Positions 8,692 to 17,844 are shown, counted from the stretch's first letter. The stretch: DNA of 64,000 bases from Nitrobacter sp. Nb-311A (GCF_000152905.1 NZ_AAMY01000002.1:297629-361628), one strand, 5' to 3'. Program-made: numbers and translations. Notes: a model not told the origin generated them from the letters alone.

Positions 8692-10124
8692 GCCGTCGAA
8701 CCTGGCAGAGCCGAGATGATGCGTTCGATCAGCATGGCGGCCACCTCTTCCTTGGTCATGACAGAGAAGGACTCGGTCCTGATCTCGCCGCCTTCGCCGC
8801 GCGTCAGCAGATGGACGGTGTTGCGGTCGCCGCCCATCACGCCGGTTTCCGGAGATACGTCATTGGCGACGATCCAGTCGCAGCCCTTGCGCGTGAATTT
8901 CGCCCTGGCATTGTCAAGGAGATGCTCGGTTTCGGCGGCGAAGCCGATCACGAGCGGCGGACGTTTGTCGCGCAGATTCGAGATGGTTGCGAGGATGTCC
9001 GGATTTTCTATCAGTTGCAGCGGCGGAACTCCGGCTTCGGTTTTTTTCAATTTCTGCGCGCCATGATGCGCGACGCGCCAGTCGGCGACCGCAGCCGTAA
9101 AAACCGCGATGTCGGCAGGCAGCGCCGCCTCGACAGCCGCCAGCATCTCGCGCGCGGATTCGACATGCTCCACGGTGACGCCGGCGGGGTGGTCGAGATC
9201 CACGGGGCCGGAAATCAGCGTCACCTCGGCCCCGGCTGCCCGCGCCGCCGCGGCGACGGCAAAACCCTGCTTGCCCGAGGAGCGGTTGGCGATGTAGCGC
9301 ACCGGATCGATCGGCTCCAGGGTCGGTCCGGCGGTGATCAACACGCGGCGGCCCTTCAGGGGTTGGGCTTGCGGCGGCCTGAGCATCCGCTCGGCGGCGG
9401 CTGCGATCTCCAAAGGCTCGGCCATGCGGCCGACGCCGGCCTCACCCGCTTCCGCCATCTCGCCGGCGGCGGGGCCGATCATGGCGACGCCGTCGCGCGC
9501 GAGTTGCGCCACATTGCGGCGCGTCGCCGGGTTGTTCCACATCAGCGGGTTCATCGCCGGCGCCAGCAGAATGGGCTTATCGGCCGCGAGCAAGATCGCG
9601 CTCGCCAGATCGTCTGCATGACCGTGCGCCATCTTTGCCATCAGGTCAGCGGTGGCCGGCGCAACCACGATCAGGTCGCAATCGCGTGCGAGCCGGATAT
9701 GCCCCGCGTCGAATTCGCTGCCGGGATCGAACAGGTCGGTGTGGACGCGGGTGTGGGACAATGCGCTGGCGCTAAGCGGGGTGACGAATTGCTGCGCAGC
9801 ATTTGTCATGATGCAATGCACAATAAAGCCGCGATCCTTCAGCCGCCGAATCAGGTCCAGCGCCTTGTAGGCGGCGATACCCCCGCCGATAATGAGCGTT
9901 ACACTGTACAACGCATTGGAATTGCCTGGTTTATGGCCTCGGCCAATTATTGTTGCGTTGCGGGATAACCGAGTGTCCGCGATGGCGTCAGTGGAGGAAG
10001 CGTCCGCCGCCGCTCTGAGGATAACGCGGACCTCGTCCTCGACCGAACGGCCGTTGCGGGCGGCGCGCATCCGCAACCCGGCCTTGATGGGGTCGTCGAG
10101 CTTGCGGATGGTCAGGCTGGCCAT
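8688..10124 (-). CDS. coaBC: CoaBC with an N-terminal ribbon-helix-helix domain
   Basis: A bifunctional enzyme making 4'-phosphopantetheine from 4'-phosphopantothenate and Cys: CoaB ligates, CoaA-independent CoaC decarboxylates. The protein is 478 residues, against about 400 for typical CoaBC. Residues 1-40 ([20 protein letters not shown] onward) look like a FitA/VapB-type ribbon-helix-helix antitoxin DNA-binding domain, joined by a linker of about 30 residues to CoaC. CoaC shows the flavin fold ([17 protein letters not shown]), active-site His142 and PAMNPLMW at 189-196. CoaB shows [21 protein letters not shown] and KLKK. The substrate lid, residues 221-234 ([14 protein letters not shown]), lacks the Cys found in E. 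coli. The ATG at 10124 has AGGAGAG upstream. A TTG near residue 72 could start a CoaBC without the RHH part. No toxin gene is adjacent. Confidence 0.9.
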   Translation of the reverse strand: MASLTIRKLDDPIKAGLRMRAARNGRSVEDEVRVILRAAADASSTDAIADTRLSRNATIIGRGHKPGNSNALYSVTLIIGGGIAAYKALDLIRRLKDRGFIVHCIMTNAAQQFVTPLSASALSHTRVHTDLFDPGSEFDAGHIRLARDCDLIVVAPATADLMAKMAHGHADDLASAILLAADKPILLAPAMNPLMWNNPATRRNVAQLARDGVAMIGPAAGEMAEAGEAGVGRMAEPLEIAAAAERMLRPPQAQPLKGRRVLITAGPTLEPIDPVRYIANRSSGKQGFAVAAAARAAGAEVTLISGPVDLDHPAGVTVEHVESAREMLAAVEAALPADIAVFTAAVADWRVAHHGAQKLKKTEAGVPPLQLIENPDILATISNLRDKRPPLVIGFAAETEHLLDNARAKFTRKGCDWIVANDVSPETGVMGGDRNTVHLLTRGEGGEIRTESFSVMTKEEVAAMLIERIISALPGSTA

Positions 10125-10151
10125 GACTCTCCTGTAGTCAGGTATGATAGC

Positions 10152-10182
10152 ATTGATATCAATCAATTGATTGCACTGCAAT
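10152..10182. promoter_or_regulatory. Three overlapping palindromes upstream of RHH-coaBC
   Basis: ATTGATATCAAT (10152-10163), AATCAATTGATT (10161-10172) and ATTGCACTGCAAT (10170-10182) are each perfect palindromes and overlap by three bases. Their centres are about 9 bases apart. They fall in the 66-bp gap between the ubiB stop and the coaBC start, 28 bases upstream of the ATG. RHH proteins typically bind short palindromes in their own promoters, so this is a candidate autoregulatory operator; that link is inference. Confidence 0.55.
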
Positions 10183-10190
10183 CAGCTCGG

Positions 10191-11759
10191 TCACTGCGCG
10201 GCCCAGAGCAGGGCCACAAGCGCCGCGGCGATGACCCAGAGCGCCAGAATACTCCAGCGGTTCTGCCGGGCCCGCGCGCGGGCCAGCGCTGCGACCGTCT
10301 CGGGCGCGAGCACCAATCCCTCGCGGGTCATGATCTCCAGTCGCTCCAGCACCGCCATTGAGCGTGAGGCGATCGCGGGCAGCCCCGCGAGCACGCGGCC
10401 CAGCTCTCCGGCTCCGGCAATCGCGCCCTGCATCCGCCCCATCGGGCCGAGGTTCTCCGTGATCCATTCACGCACGACCGGATCGGCCACCGTCCAGATG
10501 TCCAGTTTCGGGTCGAAGCTGCGCGCCACGCCTTCGACCACCACCATGGTTTTTTGCAGCAGGATCAATTCGGGGCGCGTCTGCATGTCGAACAGGCCGG
10601 TGACCTCGAGCAGCAGCGTCAAGAGCTTGGCCATCGAGATTTCCTCGGCGGTGCGATTGTGGATCGGCTCGCCGATGGCGCGGATGGCTTGCGCGAAATT
10701 CTCCACCGAGTGATGGCCCGGCACGTAGCCGGCCTCGAAATGGACCTCGGCGACGCGGCGGTAGTCGCGGATGATGAAGCCGAGCAGGATTTCGGCGAGG
10801 AAACGCCGCTCTTTCAGGCCCAGCCGTCCCATGATGCCGAAGTCGACCGCGACCAGGCGGCCCGAACCGTCGAGGAACAGGTTGCCCGGATGCATGTCGG
10901 CGTGAAAGAAGCCGTCGCGCAGCGCGTGGCGCAGAAAGCTCTGGATCACCTTGCGGCCGAGTTCGGGCAGGTCGGCTTTCGATTGCGCAAGGCGCGCATG
11001 ATCGTTCAGCGCGATGCCGTCGATCCACTCCATCGTCAGCACGTTGTGCGTGGTGCGGTCCCAGTCCACCTCGGGCACGCGGAAGTCGGGATCGTCGCGG
11101 GTGTTCTCCGCCATCTCCGACAAGGCGGCCGCTTCCAGCCGCAAGTCCATTTCCATCGCTACTGATCGCGACATGGTGTTGATGACTTCGATCAGGCGCA
11201 GCCGCCGCGCTTCGGCCGAATGCGCCTCCGCCTTGTTGGCGACGAAAAAGAAATCGGAGAGGTCGCGCCGGAAGCGTGCGGCGACGTTGGGCCGCAGGAC
11301 TTTGATCGCGACCTGCCTGCGGACGCCGTCCTTCTCGACCTCGCCGCGATGAACCTGCGCGATCGATGCCGCCGCCACCGAGGGTCCGAAACTTGCGAAG
11401 GCGTTTGCCACAGGTTTTTCCAGCGCCGCCGCCACCACCGCTTCGGCTTCCGCTTGCGAAAACGGCGGCAGGCGGTCCTGCAGGCTTTCCAGATCGCGCG
11501 CCATCGCGACGCCGATGACATCGGGACGCGTGGCCAGGAATTGTCCGAGCTTGAGATAGGCCGGTCCCAGCCGTGTCAGCGCGCGCGTCAACCGCGATCC
11601 GGATTTCGCACCGCGGCGCTCGATCAGCCGCGCCATGCGCAGCGCGAGCTGGCCGGGAGCCGGCACCAGGGAGGGATCGACCACGCCGAACACGCCCTCG
11701 CGCGCGAACACGAACGCGGCGCGGGCCAGCCGCGCGACATGAGCCAGCGCGGAGATCAC
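10191..11759 (-). CDS. ubiB: UbiB, ABC1/ADCK-family ubiquinone biosynthesis protein
   Basis: A 522-residue atypical protein-kinase-like ATPase required for ubiquinone synthesis in aerobic growth. The diagnostic KxGQ motif is in [17 protein letters not shown] near the N-terminus, and the kinase-like core has the Ala-rich/VAIKVLRP segment, [11 protein letters not shown] and [11 protein letters not shown]. Two hydrophobic segments close the C-terminus ([20 protein letters not shown]), fitting a membrane-tethered family member. It acts at the inner membrane with the Ubi complex, probably helping to extract lipid intermediates. The ATG at 11759 overlaps the ubiE stop, so the two are co-translated, and both serve the same pathway. 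Confidence 0.95.
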   Translation of the reverse strand: MISALAHVARLARAAFVFAREGVFGVVDPSLVPAPGQLALRMARLIERRGAKSGSRLTRALTRLGPAYLKLGQFLATRPDVIGVAMARDLESLQDRLPPFSQAEAEAVVAAALEKPVANAFASFGPSVAAASIAQVHRGEVEKDGVRRQVAIKVLRPNVAARFRRDLSDFFFVANKAEAHSAEARRLRLIEVINTMSRSVAMEMDLRLEAAALSEMAENTRDDPDFRVPEVDWDRTTHNVLTMEWIDGIALNDHARLAQSKADLPELGRKVIQSFLRHALRDGFFHADMHPGNLFLDGSGRLVAVDFGIMGRLGLKERRFLAEILLGFIIRDYRRVAEVHFEAGYVPGHHSVENFAQAIRAIGEPIHNRTAEEISMAKLLTLLLEVTGLFDMQTRPELILLQKTMVVVEGVARSFDPKLDIWTVADPVVREWITENLGPMGRMQGAIAGAGELGRVLAGLPAIASRSMAVLERLEIMTREGLVLAPETVAALARARARQNRWSILALWVIAAALVALLWAAQ

Positions 11760-12517
11760 AAACGCCAGCCCGAATGCAACGCGACGATGCCGCCGGAGAG
11801 CGCCTGCCAGGTCACGCGGGCGAAGCCGGCGTCACGGATCATATCGGCGAAGGCGTTCGGCTTGGGAAACTTGCGGATCGATTCGACCAGATACCGGTAG
11901 GAATCAGCGTCGCCGGTGACGGCGCGGCCGAGCGGCGGGATCACCTTGAAGGAAAACAGGTCGTAGATTTTGTCGAGTCCGGGCACATCGACCGTCGAGA
12001 ATTCGAGGCAGAGGAACCGGCTGCCCGGCTTCAGCACCCGAAACGCCTCGCGTAGCGCAGCATCAATGCGCGGCACGTTGCGGATGCCGAAAGCGATGGT
12101 GTAGGCGTCGAAACTGCGGTCTGCGAACCCCAGAGTCTCGGCGTTGCCTTCGACGAACGACACCCGATCATCGAGATGCTGCTTGATCGCGCGCTCGCGG
12201 CCAACCGCGAGCATGTCGGGATTGATGTCGCACACGGTGGCCCGAAATCCGCGGCCCGCGGCTTTCGCCGCGCGGAAGGCGATGTCCCCGGTGCCGCCGG
12301 CGACGTCGAGCAGCAAAAACGGCGTATCATTGCGCGGCGGGTTCAGCGCCGTCATCATCGCGTCCTTCCAGACGCGGTGCAGTCCTGCGGACATCAGATC
12401 GTTCATCAGGTCGTAGCGTCGCGCCACGCTGCGGAAGACGTCGTTCACCAGCGTCTGCTTGTCCGCCACGGGGACGTCCCTGAAGCCGAAATGCGTCGTC
12501 TGGTCCTCTCGATCCAT
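11756..12517 (-). CDS. ubiE: UbiE, demethylubiquinone/menaquinone C-methyltransferase
   Basis: A 253-residue SAM-dependent C-methyltransferase acting on the 2-octaprenyl-6-methoxybenzoquinol (or demethylmenaquinol) intermediate. The signature [20 protein letters not shown] precedes [19 protein letters not shown] (SAM motif I), and [20 protein letters not shown] is a second family motif. The C-terminus ([14 protein letters not shown]) is typical. I chose the ATG at 12517 ([12 protein letters not shown]), which has GGAG 10-12 bases upstream and gives the family length; an upstream ATG at 12532 and a longer open frame to 12604 are less likely. It leads the ubiE-ubiB-coaBC-dut unit and diverges from mutM. 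Confidence 0.95.
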   Translation of the reverse strand: MDREDQTTHFGFRDVPVADKQTLVNDVFRSVARRYDLMNDLMSAGLHRVWKDAMMTALNPPRNDTPFLLLDVAGGTGDIAFRAAKAAGRGFRATVCDINPDMLAVGRERAIKQHLDDRVSFVEGNAETLGFADRSFDAYTIAFGIRNVPRIDAALREAFRVLKPGSRFLCLEFSTVDVPGLDKIYDLFSFKVIPPLGRAVTGDADSYRYLVESIRKFPKPNAFADMIRDAGFARVTWQALSGGIVALHSGWRL

Positions 12518-12662
12518 GTCCGTTGTCTCCATGTCCGGACCATAGCCTGCCATGCTGCGCTGCGCTACAAGCGAGGCCGATCCGAGACCGGATGGGCCGT
12601 CCACCGTGGTTAACCGGTGACATCAGGAGGAACGCGTCCATGTCCTCACAATTCACCAGGAT

Positions 12663-12809
12663 AATCCCCACACCCTGGCCGGGCTGCTCGCCAAGCGTTA
12701 CGGCTATGCGCGGCCGGGATTGGAGCGCCAGCCCTGGGGCGCGACCACCATGACGGTGACCGATCTGTTCTATAATTGTCTGGTCTTCAGCGAAGAGCGA
12801 AGAAGGTGA
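12663..12809 (+). pseudogene. Glyoxalase-superfamily remnant (C-terminal fragment)
   Basis: Reading from 12663, the frame gives NPHTLAGLLAKRYGYARPGL, then RQPWGATTMTVTD and a LVFSEE-like ending before TGA at 12807. This matches the C-terminal third of small glyoxalase/bleomycin-resistance family proteins, whose usual ending resembles TDPFGNRL-FSE. The N-terminal two thirds with the metal ligands are absent, and an ATG at 12641 preceded by AGGAGG leads into a different frame. It occupies most of the 329-base gap between ubiE and mutM; nothing else is recognisable there. Confidence 0.6.
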
Positions 12810-12846
12810 AACTCCAGCTTAATAATCCCACGAAACGAGCGAAGCG

Positions 12847-13728
12847 TTGCCTGAACTTCCGGAAGTCGAAACCGTACGCCGCGGCTTACAGCCGGCCATG
12901 GAAGGCGCGACCATCATCCGTGCCGAGATCCGGCGCAAGGACCTGCGGTTTCCGTTCCAGACCGATTTCGTCGCCCGGCTGGAGGGCCAGACCGTCATCG
13001 GGATCGGGCGGCGGGCAAAGTACCTGCTGGTGGACCTTGCATCGGGCGACGTGCTGTTGATGCATCTGGGCATGTCCGGATCATTTCGCGTGATCGACGC
13101 GGCGGGAGTTGCGGCTCCGGGCGATTTTCACCAACGGCGCAACGAGGCTCGCGCCCACGACCATGTGCGCTTTACGATGTCCTCCGGCGCGGAGATCGTG
13201 TTCAACGATCCGCGCCGTTTCGGCTACATGAAGGTCGTCGCACGCGCGGCGCTCGGCGACGAACCATTGCTGAAAGGACTTGGGCCCGAGCCGCTCGGCA
13301 ATGAATTCGACGCGGCGATGCTGGCGCAGTCGTGCCGCAACAAGAAGACCAGTCTGAAGGCCGCGCTGCTCGATCAGCGCGTGGTCGCGGGGCTCGGCAA
13401 CATCTATGTTTGCGAGGCGCTGTTTCGCGCGCGGCTGTCACCGCGCCGTCTCGCCGCAACGCTCGCCTTGAAAACGGGCGCGCCGTCGGAGCGCGCCGAA
13501 CGACTGGTCGCGGCCATACACGACGTGCTCAATCAGGCGATCAAGGCGGGAGGCTCCTCGCTTCGCGATCATCGTCGGACCACCGGTGAACTTGGTTACT
13601 TTCAGCACTCGTTTCAGGTCTATGACCGCGAGGGCGACACGTGCCGGATGCCGGCATGCAAGGGCACCGTGAGGCGCTTCACCCAGAACGGACGCTCGAC
13701 GTTCTGGTGTCCGGGTTGTCAGACGTAA
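12847..13728 (+). CDS. mutM: MutM (Fpg), formamidopyrimidine-DNA glycosylase
   Basis: A 293-residue bifunctional DNA glycosylase/AP lyase that removes 8-oxoguanine and formamidopyrimidines. The processed N-terminus would be [13 protein letters not shown]; Pro1 is the Schiff-base nucleophile and Glu2 the acid. Further motifs are [22 protein letters not shown] and [12 protein letters not shown]. The C-terminal zinc finger reads TCRMPAC ... FWCPGCQT, with C-x4-C spacing in the first half. Initiation is at TTG (12847): no ATG precedes the invariant PELPE within the frame. This rare start codon may lower expression. The gene diverges from ubiE and is followed 37 bases later by the stop of the convergent trypsin-like gene. 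Confidence 0.96.
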   Translation: MPELPEVETVRRGLQPAMEGATIIRAEIRRKDLRFPFQTDFVARLEGQTVIGIGRRAKYLLVDLASGDVLLMHLGMSGSFRVIDAAGVAAPGDFHQRRNEARAHDHVRFTMSSGAEIVFNDPRRFGYMKVVARAALGDEPLLKGLGPEPLGNEFDAAMLAQSCRNKKTSLKAALLDQRVVAGLGNIYVCEALFRARLSPRRLAATLALKTGAPSERAERLVAAIHDVLNQAIKAGGSSLRDHRRTTGELGYFQHSFQVYDREGDTCRMPACKGTVRRFTQNGRSTFWCPGCQT

Positions 13729-13765
13729 CGGCCCGCCGACGCTATAGCAGAGCGGACGTGCTGAC

Positions 13766-15109
13766 TTATCGCCGCACGCAGATGACCCGAACCACGGCGG
13801 CTTCCGCATCGAACGTTCCGTCGAGCGTCACATCGTTCGCTTTCAGAAAATCGCGGACGGCTTCCACGGGGGCAAGCACGGCCTGCGCGGCCGGCGCCGC
13901 TCCCGAAAGCCCGGCGATATCCGCAGGCTTCAGCAGCGCCAGCCCCGCGAGCTTTCCATTTGCATCGAGCGCCGCCGCACCGGAAAAACCGGATGCGGGC
14001 GGTGGCGTCAGCATCAACTCACTGTCGCCGGCCTGTCCCACCGAGGCTTTGGCGCGACTGATGGCGGAGCCGCCGCCCTGGTTCTGCGGATCGGCGATGC
14101 CGATCAGATCGACGCCGCCTTTGGCCGCGCCGCGGCCGGGCGCGACCGGCTGCAATCCGTGCGCGCCGTAGACGCGCAACAGCGCGAGGCCGTGATCCTT
14201 GTCGCCGGCGATCCTGTCAGCACGGCCGTGGCCCGTGACGACGATCGACCGGCATCCGTCGGTCGCGTCGTAGCCGGTGATGACCGCGCCGTCGCTGCTC
14301 ACGGTCACGCCGCTCGCATATTCCACCATCTTGCGCGGCGGCGGCCCATTGGCCGGAAACGCCTCGAACGCGCTCGACATTGCGATCACCACCGGCTCCA
14401 TGACGCCTTCGGTGGCCTGATCGTAGAGAATGGTCAGGATGCGGGCCTCGCCATCGCGGAGTTGGCCGCGCATGTAGAATTTCTTCAGACCCTGCGTGCC
14501 CGAGAGCACGAAGACATCCGGTTTGACGGCGCTGTAGGTGATCTTGCGGCCGGGCGGCTGCTTGCGTTCGTGATCGGCAAGCCTGGCGGTCGTGAGGCCG
14601 GTTTCCTTGCGGCGCGTCACGACGATCCGGATCGTGCCGGTTGAAGAACTCCATGTCGTGCCGTCGGCTGCGCTCGATGGCTGCGGCGCCAGCCTCATGG
14701 GCAGGCCCAGCCGGACGCCGGTCGCGGCGTCGGCGGCGATCTTCCAGCCGACATTCGCCCGCGCTTTCCGGGCGGCAGCAGTGAGAACGCTGCGTTCCTT
14801 CGGGTTGAGCACACCGGTCGGCTTGTTGCCCTGATCCTTCTGAAATGCCTTGATCGCAGCGATCAACCGGTCGCTGACCTCGCCATTGACGAGGCCGTTG
14901 TAGTGACCGGTCCACGCCAGGTCCGACTGAAGCGCCTGCCGCGCCGCGAGCGCCATTGCCCTCACGGTGTCGGCGGGAGTTTGAGCCGGCGGGTGAGCGG
15001 CTTCGGCTGCCGGTTTACTCTTCGCGCGTCCGACGGTGCCGCTGGGCTGTCCCTGCGCGTACATCGTGGTGGCCACGGTCATCAATGCCGCGGCGATCGT
15101 GGCTCGCAT
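13766..15109 (-). CDS. Secreted peptidoglycan-binding, degenerate trypsin-like protein
   Basis: A 447-residue protein with an N-terminal signal-like segment (MRATIAAALMTVATTMYAQG), a peptidoglycan-binding-1-like helical repeat (residues about 60-110, GLVNGEVSDRLIAAIKAFQK), then a trypsin/DegP-like barrel in its C-terminal half. The serine motif is present as SGFSGAAALD and an Asp-like motif as DHGLALLRV, but the position of the catalytic His (normally T-N-x-H-V) reads ITGYDATDG, with no His. It is therefore probably a non-proteolytic binding protein of the envelope. The start at 15109 was preferred to an upstream ATG at 15151 because it begins the signal peptide. Family members occur in Bradyrhizobium relatives but I know of no assigned role. 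Convergent with mutM. Confidence 0.65.
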   Translation of the reverse strand: MRATIAAALMTVATTMYAQGQPSGTVGRAKSKPAAEAAHPPAQTPADTVRAMALAARQALQSDLAWTGHYNGLVNGEVSDRLIAAIKAFQKDQGNKPTGVLNPKERSVLTAAARKARANVGWKIAADAATGVRLGLPMRLAPQPSSAADGTTWSSSTGTIRIVVTRRKETGLTTARLADHERKQPPGRKITYSAVKPDVFVLSGTQGLKKFYMRGQLRDGEARILTILYDQATEGVMEPVVIAMSSAFEAFPANGPPPRKMVEYASGVTVSSDGAVITGYDATDGCRSIVVTGHGRADRIAGDKDHGLALLRVYGAHGLQPVAPGRGAAKGGVDLIGIADPQNQGGGSAISRAKASVGQAGDSELMLTPPPASGFSGAAALDANGKLAGLALLKPADIAGLSGAAPAAQAVLAPVEAVRDFLKANDVTLDGTFDAEAAVVRVICVRR

Positions 15110-15176
15110 GGCAGCTTTCGTCTCCGTTGAAACAGCGCTATTGAAACACATCTGCTTGGCCGGTAACAGCGGTTGC

Positions 15177-15310
15177 CTAAAGCGTTTTCGAGCGAAGCAT
15201 GTCCTCGGGCTTGACCCGCGGATGGATACCGGCTTCGCGTGAAGAGAACGCGTTAAAACAACAACCCAGAGCTTCGCTTCTGATTCAACCGGAAGCGAAC
15301 GTGCTCTAGG
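15177..15310. repeat. Interspersed intergenic repeat, family 1 (copy c, longest)
   Basis: Modules in order: CTAAAGCGTTTTCGAGCGAA, GCATGTCCTCGGGCTTGACC, GGATGGATACCGGCTTCGCG, TGAAGAGAACGCGTTAAAAC, AGAGCTTCGCTTCTGATTCA and a TGCTCTAGG end. Copy a lacks the middle module; copy d (17521) is the same set inverted. It lies between the trypsin-like gene and moeB and holds no ORF. Confidence 0.82.
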
Positions 15311-15357
15311 CTCCAGCCTGCGTGCGACGGCTGACTGACGGAGAGAGCGGCGGAACG

Positions 15358-16158
15358 ATGCTGAGCGCCGACGAACTTGAACGCTATTCCCGACACATCG
15401 TGATGCGCGAGGTCGGCGGCCCCGGCCAGAACGCGCTGCGCAATGCGCGCGTGCTGATGATCGGAGCGGGAGGTCTCGGCGCGCCGGCGCTGATGTATCT
15501 GGCGGCCGCAGGCGTGGGAACGCTCGGCGTGATCGACGACGACGTCGTGACGCTGTCGAACCTGCAGCGCCAGATCATTCACGCGACGCCGGATATCGGC
15601 AGTCCCAAGGTCGAGAGCGCCGCGGATAAAATCCGCGCGCTCAACCCGCACGTCGCGTTCCGCGCGCATCACATGCGGCTGGATGCGGCGAACGCGTTGT
15701 CGTTGTTTGCGGACTATGACGTCGTCGCCGACGGCTCGGATAATTTCACCACGCGCTATCTGGTCGCGGATGCCTGCTTTCTGGCGAAGAAGCCGCTGGT
15801 GACCGCCGCGCTCGGAGTCTTCGATGGATCGCTGACGACGATTCGCGCGCACGAGAAAAACGCCGATGGCGAGTTCAACCCGACCTACCGTTGCCTGTTT
15901 CCCGAGCCGCCGCCGGAGGGCACGGTGCCGAGCTGCCAGCAGGCCGGCATTCTCGGTGCGCTGGCCGGCGTGCTCGGTTCGATGACGGCATTGGAAGTGA
16001 TCCGCGAGATTGTCGGGTTCGGCGAGGGACTGGTCGGGCGTTTACTGATGGTGGACGCGCGCGCGATGCGTTTCGAGACGCTGAATTACAGACGCGATCC
16101 GTCGAATCCGCTCAATGGCGATCATCCGACCATCAGGGATCTAAGCGGCTATCGCTGA
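15358..16158 (+). CDS. moeB: MoeB/ThiF/HesA-family adenylyltransferase
   Basis: A 266-residue E1-like enzyme that adenylates the C-terminal Gly of a ubiquitin-like sulfur carrier (MoaD or ThiS type). The Rossmann ATP-binding loop is GAGGLGAPALMYLAAAGVG near residue 36, with DNLQRQIIH-like catalytic residues (SNLQRQIIH) and DGSDNFTTRYLVADAC. YRCLFPEPP ... SCQQAGILG is typical of the MoeB/ThiF group; the zinc CxxC pairs of E. coli MoeB are not seen. The start at 15358 follows GGAGAGAGCGG; an ATG at 15322 would add 12 unlike residues. The partner carrier is not in the window, so molybdopterin versus thiamine assignment is unsettled. Confidence 0.8.
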   Translation: MLSADELERYSRHIVMREVGGPGQNALRNARVLMIGAGGLGAPALMYLAAAGVGTLGVIDDDVVTLSNLQRQIIHATPDIGSPKVESAADKIRALNPHVAFRAHHMRLDAANALSLFADYDVVADGSDNFTTRYLVADACFLAKKPLVTAALGVFDGSLTTIRAHEKNADGEFNPTYRCLFPEPPPEGTVPSCQQAGILGALAGVLGSMTALEVIREIVGFGEGLVGRLLMVDARAMRFETLNYRRDPSNPLNGDHPTIRDLSGYR

Positions 16159-16164
16159 TGACGA

Positions 16165-16340
16165 CTTCTTCCTACCCTCTCCCCTTGCGGGAGAGGGTGG
16201 TTTCGAACGCAGTGAGAAACCGGGTGAGGGGTACCTTGACAAGGTCGACCCCTCACCCGGCTCAATCTCGTTTCACTCGATTTCGTCACCCTAAGAGCGA
16301 GCTTTGCTCGTCTTGGCTCCCGCAAGGGGAGAAGGAAGGC
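16165..16340. repeat. Long palindromic intergenic element
   Basis: Outer arms TCTCCCCTTGCGGGAG (16178-16193) and CTCCCGCAAGGGGAGA (16317-16332) are exact reverse complements of 16 bases. Inner arms around CGGGTGAGGGG (16221-16231) and CCCCTCACCCGG (16249-16260) also pair, so the region could fold as one long stem with a shorter stem nested. The element fills the gap between the convergent moeB and hydroxyacid dehydrogenase genes. A related, shorter version appears inside truB (29827-29956). No ORF. Confidence 0.8.
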
Positions 16341-16346
16341 ACGCCG

Positions 16347-17348
16347 TCACAACATGCTCGGCAGCACGCGGTCCGGCGGCTTGTGAGCGTCAAGGAAGGC
16401 GCGGATGTTGATGATGACCTTCTCGCCCATCTCGACGCGACCCTCGATGGTGGCGGAGCCCATATGCGGCAGCAGCACCACCTTGCCGGCCTTGGCGAGG
16501 CGGACCAGGCGCGGATTGACCGCCGGTTCATGCTCGAACACGTCGAGCGCCGCGCCCGCGATCTCGCCGGCCTCGATCAGCTTCGTCAGCGTGTCCTCGT
16601 CGATGACGGTGCCGCGCGCGGTGTTGACGATATAGGCGTCCTTGCGGATCAGCTTAAGCCTGCGCGCCGACAGCAGGTGGAAAGTGGCGGGGGTATGCGG
16701 ACAGTTCACCGAGATGATGTCCATCCGCGCCAGCATCTGGTCGAGCGAATCCCAGTAGGTGGCGCCAAGCTCGTCGGCGATCTTCGGCGCCACCGGCTTG
16801 CGGTTATGGTAGTGGATCTGCAGGCCGAACGCATGGGCGCGGCGCGCCACCGCCTGGCCGATGCGGCCCATGCCGATGATGCCGAGCCGTTTGCCGCCAA
16901 GCCGCCGGCCGAGCATCCAGGTCGGCGACCATCCCGGCCAGTCGCCGCCCGCCGTCAGCAGCGCCGCGCCCTCGATGAAACGGCGCGGCACGGCGAGAAT
17001 CAGCGCCATGGTCATGTCGGCGGTGTCTTCGGTAAGGACGTTCGGCGTGTTTGTAACGGTTATGCCGTGCTCGTGCGCCGCGACGACGTCAATGTTGTCG
17101 ACGCCGTTGCCGAACTGCGCGATCAGCTTCAGCTTGAGGTCCGGCTGTTTCAGCACGGTCCCGTTGATATCGTCGGTGACCGTCGTGACCAGGATGTCGA
17201 CGGTGCGGACGGCGTCCATGAGTTGTTCGGCCGTCATCGGCCGGTCGTCGAGATTGAGCCGTGCATCGAATAGTTCGCGCATTCGGGTTTCGACCGAGTC
17301 GGGCAGCTTGCGCGTGACAACAACCAGAGGCTTCTTCTTGATCGGCAT
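16347..17348 (-). CDS. D-2-hydroxyacid dehydrogenase (glyoxylate/hydroxypyruvate reductase type)
   Basis: A 333-residue cytoplasmic NAD(P)H-dependent enzyme of the D-isomer-specific 2-hydroxyacid dehydrogenase family. The nucleotide-binding motif LGIIGMGRIGQAVARRA (about residue 155) is followed by catalytic Arg in NTARGTVIDEDTL, Glu in DVFEHEP and His in LLPHMGSAT. The closest known functions are glyoxylate/hydroxypyruvate reductase and D-glycerate dehydrogenase (GyaR/GhrB group); substrate cannot be read from sequence. ATG at 17348 begins MPIKKKPLVVV. It is convergent with moeB and separated from the SH3 gene by about 500 bases. Confidence 0.85.
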   Translation of the reverse strand: MPIKKKPLVVVTRKLPDSVETRMRELFDARLNLDDRPMTAEQLMDAVRTVDILVTTVTDDINGTVLKQPDLKLKLIAQFGNGVDNIDVVAAHEHGITVTNTPNVLTEDTADMTMALILAVPRRFIEGAALLTAGGDWPGWSPTWMLGRRLGGKRLGIIGMGRIGQAVARRAHAFGLQIHYHNRKPVAPKIADELGATYWDSLDQMLARMDIISVNCPHTPATFHLLSARRLKLIRKDAYIVNTARGTVIDEDTLTKLIEAGEIAGAALDVFEHEPAVNPRLVRLAKAGKVVLLPHMGSATIEGRVEMGEKVIINIRAFLDAHKPPDRVLPSML

Positions 17349-17844
17349 TTGGCGCTCTCTAGTTTTCGATTTTCGACATTCGCCTGCCCCTGCGGCAACC
17401 TTCGGTGAGACATCGAAGCGGTGCGGTTACACCACGCGTTCGAATTCGGAAACCTGTCTGTGGCGACCCCGCAATTCAGGCGAATCAGGTTCTGCGGACA
17501 TAGAGCCACTCTTCTGAGGAAATCAGAAGCGTGCTCCACATTGATTTAACGCGCCTTCTTCGCGCGACCGGTATCCATCCTCGGGTCAAGCCCAGGGATG
17601 CTTCGCTCGAAAACGCTATAGCATTCAGTCCATGTTAACCCACACGTTCGAAACTGCAGTCGCTGACCGATATCGGCAGTCTCCCTGGTCTCCCGGGCCT
17701 CTCACATCTTCCGTGCGGTTTTCCGAGCTTTCCCGGTCATTCCGGGTTTGGTCCTCTCTAGCAGAAGGTCGTGCCAAGGCAAGACGGATCCGGAAGACGG
17801 GTCGGCCGGTTCGGGTGGCAAGGTGGGCGTTTCGGGGGCAGGTT
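17349..17844. other. Intergenic region between the dehydrogenase and the SH3 gene
   Basis: No gene supported. It contains repeat family 1 in inverted orientation (17521-17622). Open frames here are short and lack family resemblance. The promoters of both flanking divergent genes must lie within it, but I cannot place them. Confidence 0.6.
17521..17622. repeat. Interspersed repeat family 1, inverted (copy d)
   Basis: Reads in inverse order: AATCAGAAGCGTGCTCC, TTTAACGCG, CTTCTTCGCGCGACCGGTA, CATCCTCGGGTCAAGCCC, GGGATGCTTCGCTCGAAAAC and GCTATAG, the reverse complement of copy c with small differences. It has no ORF. Confidence 0.8.

Noticed and set aside
10152..10182. Palindromes as a toxin-antitoxin operator with a hidden toxin gene
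   Set aside because: No toxin-like ORF is present next to coaBC; the only ORFs are ubiB and coaBC themselves.
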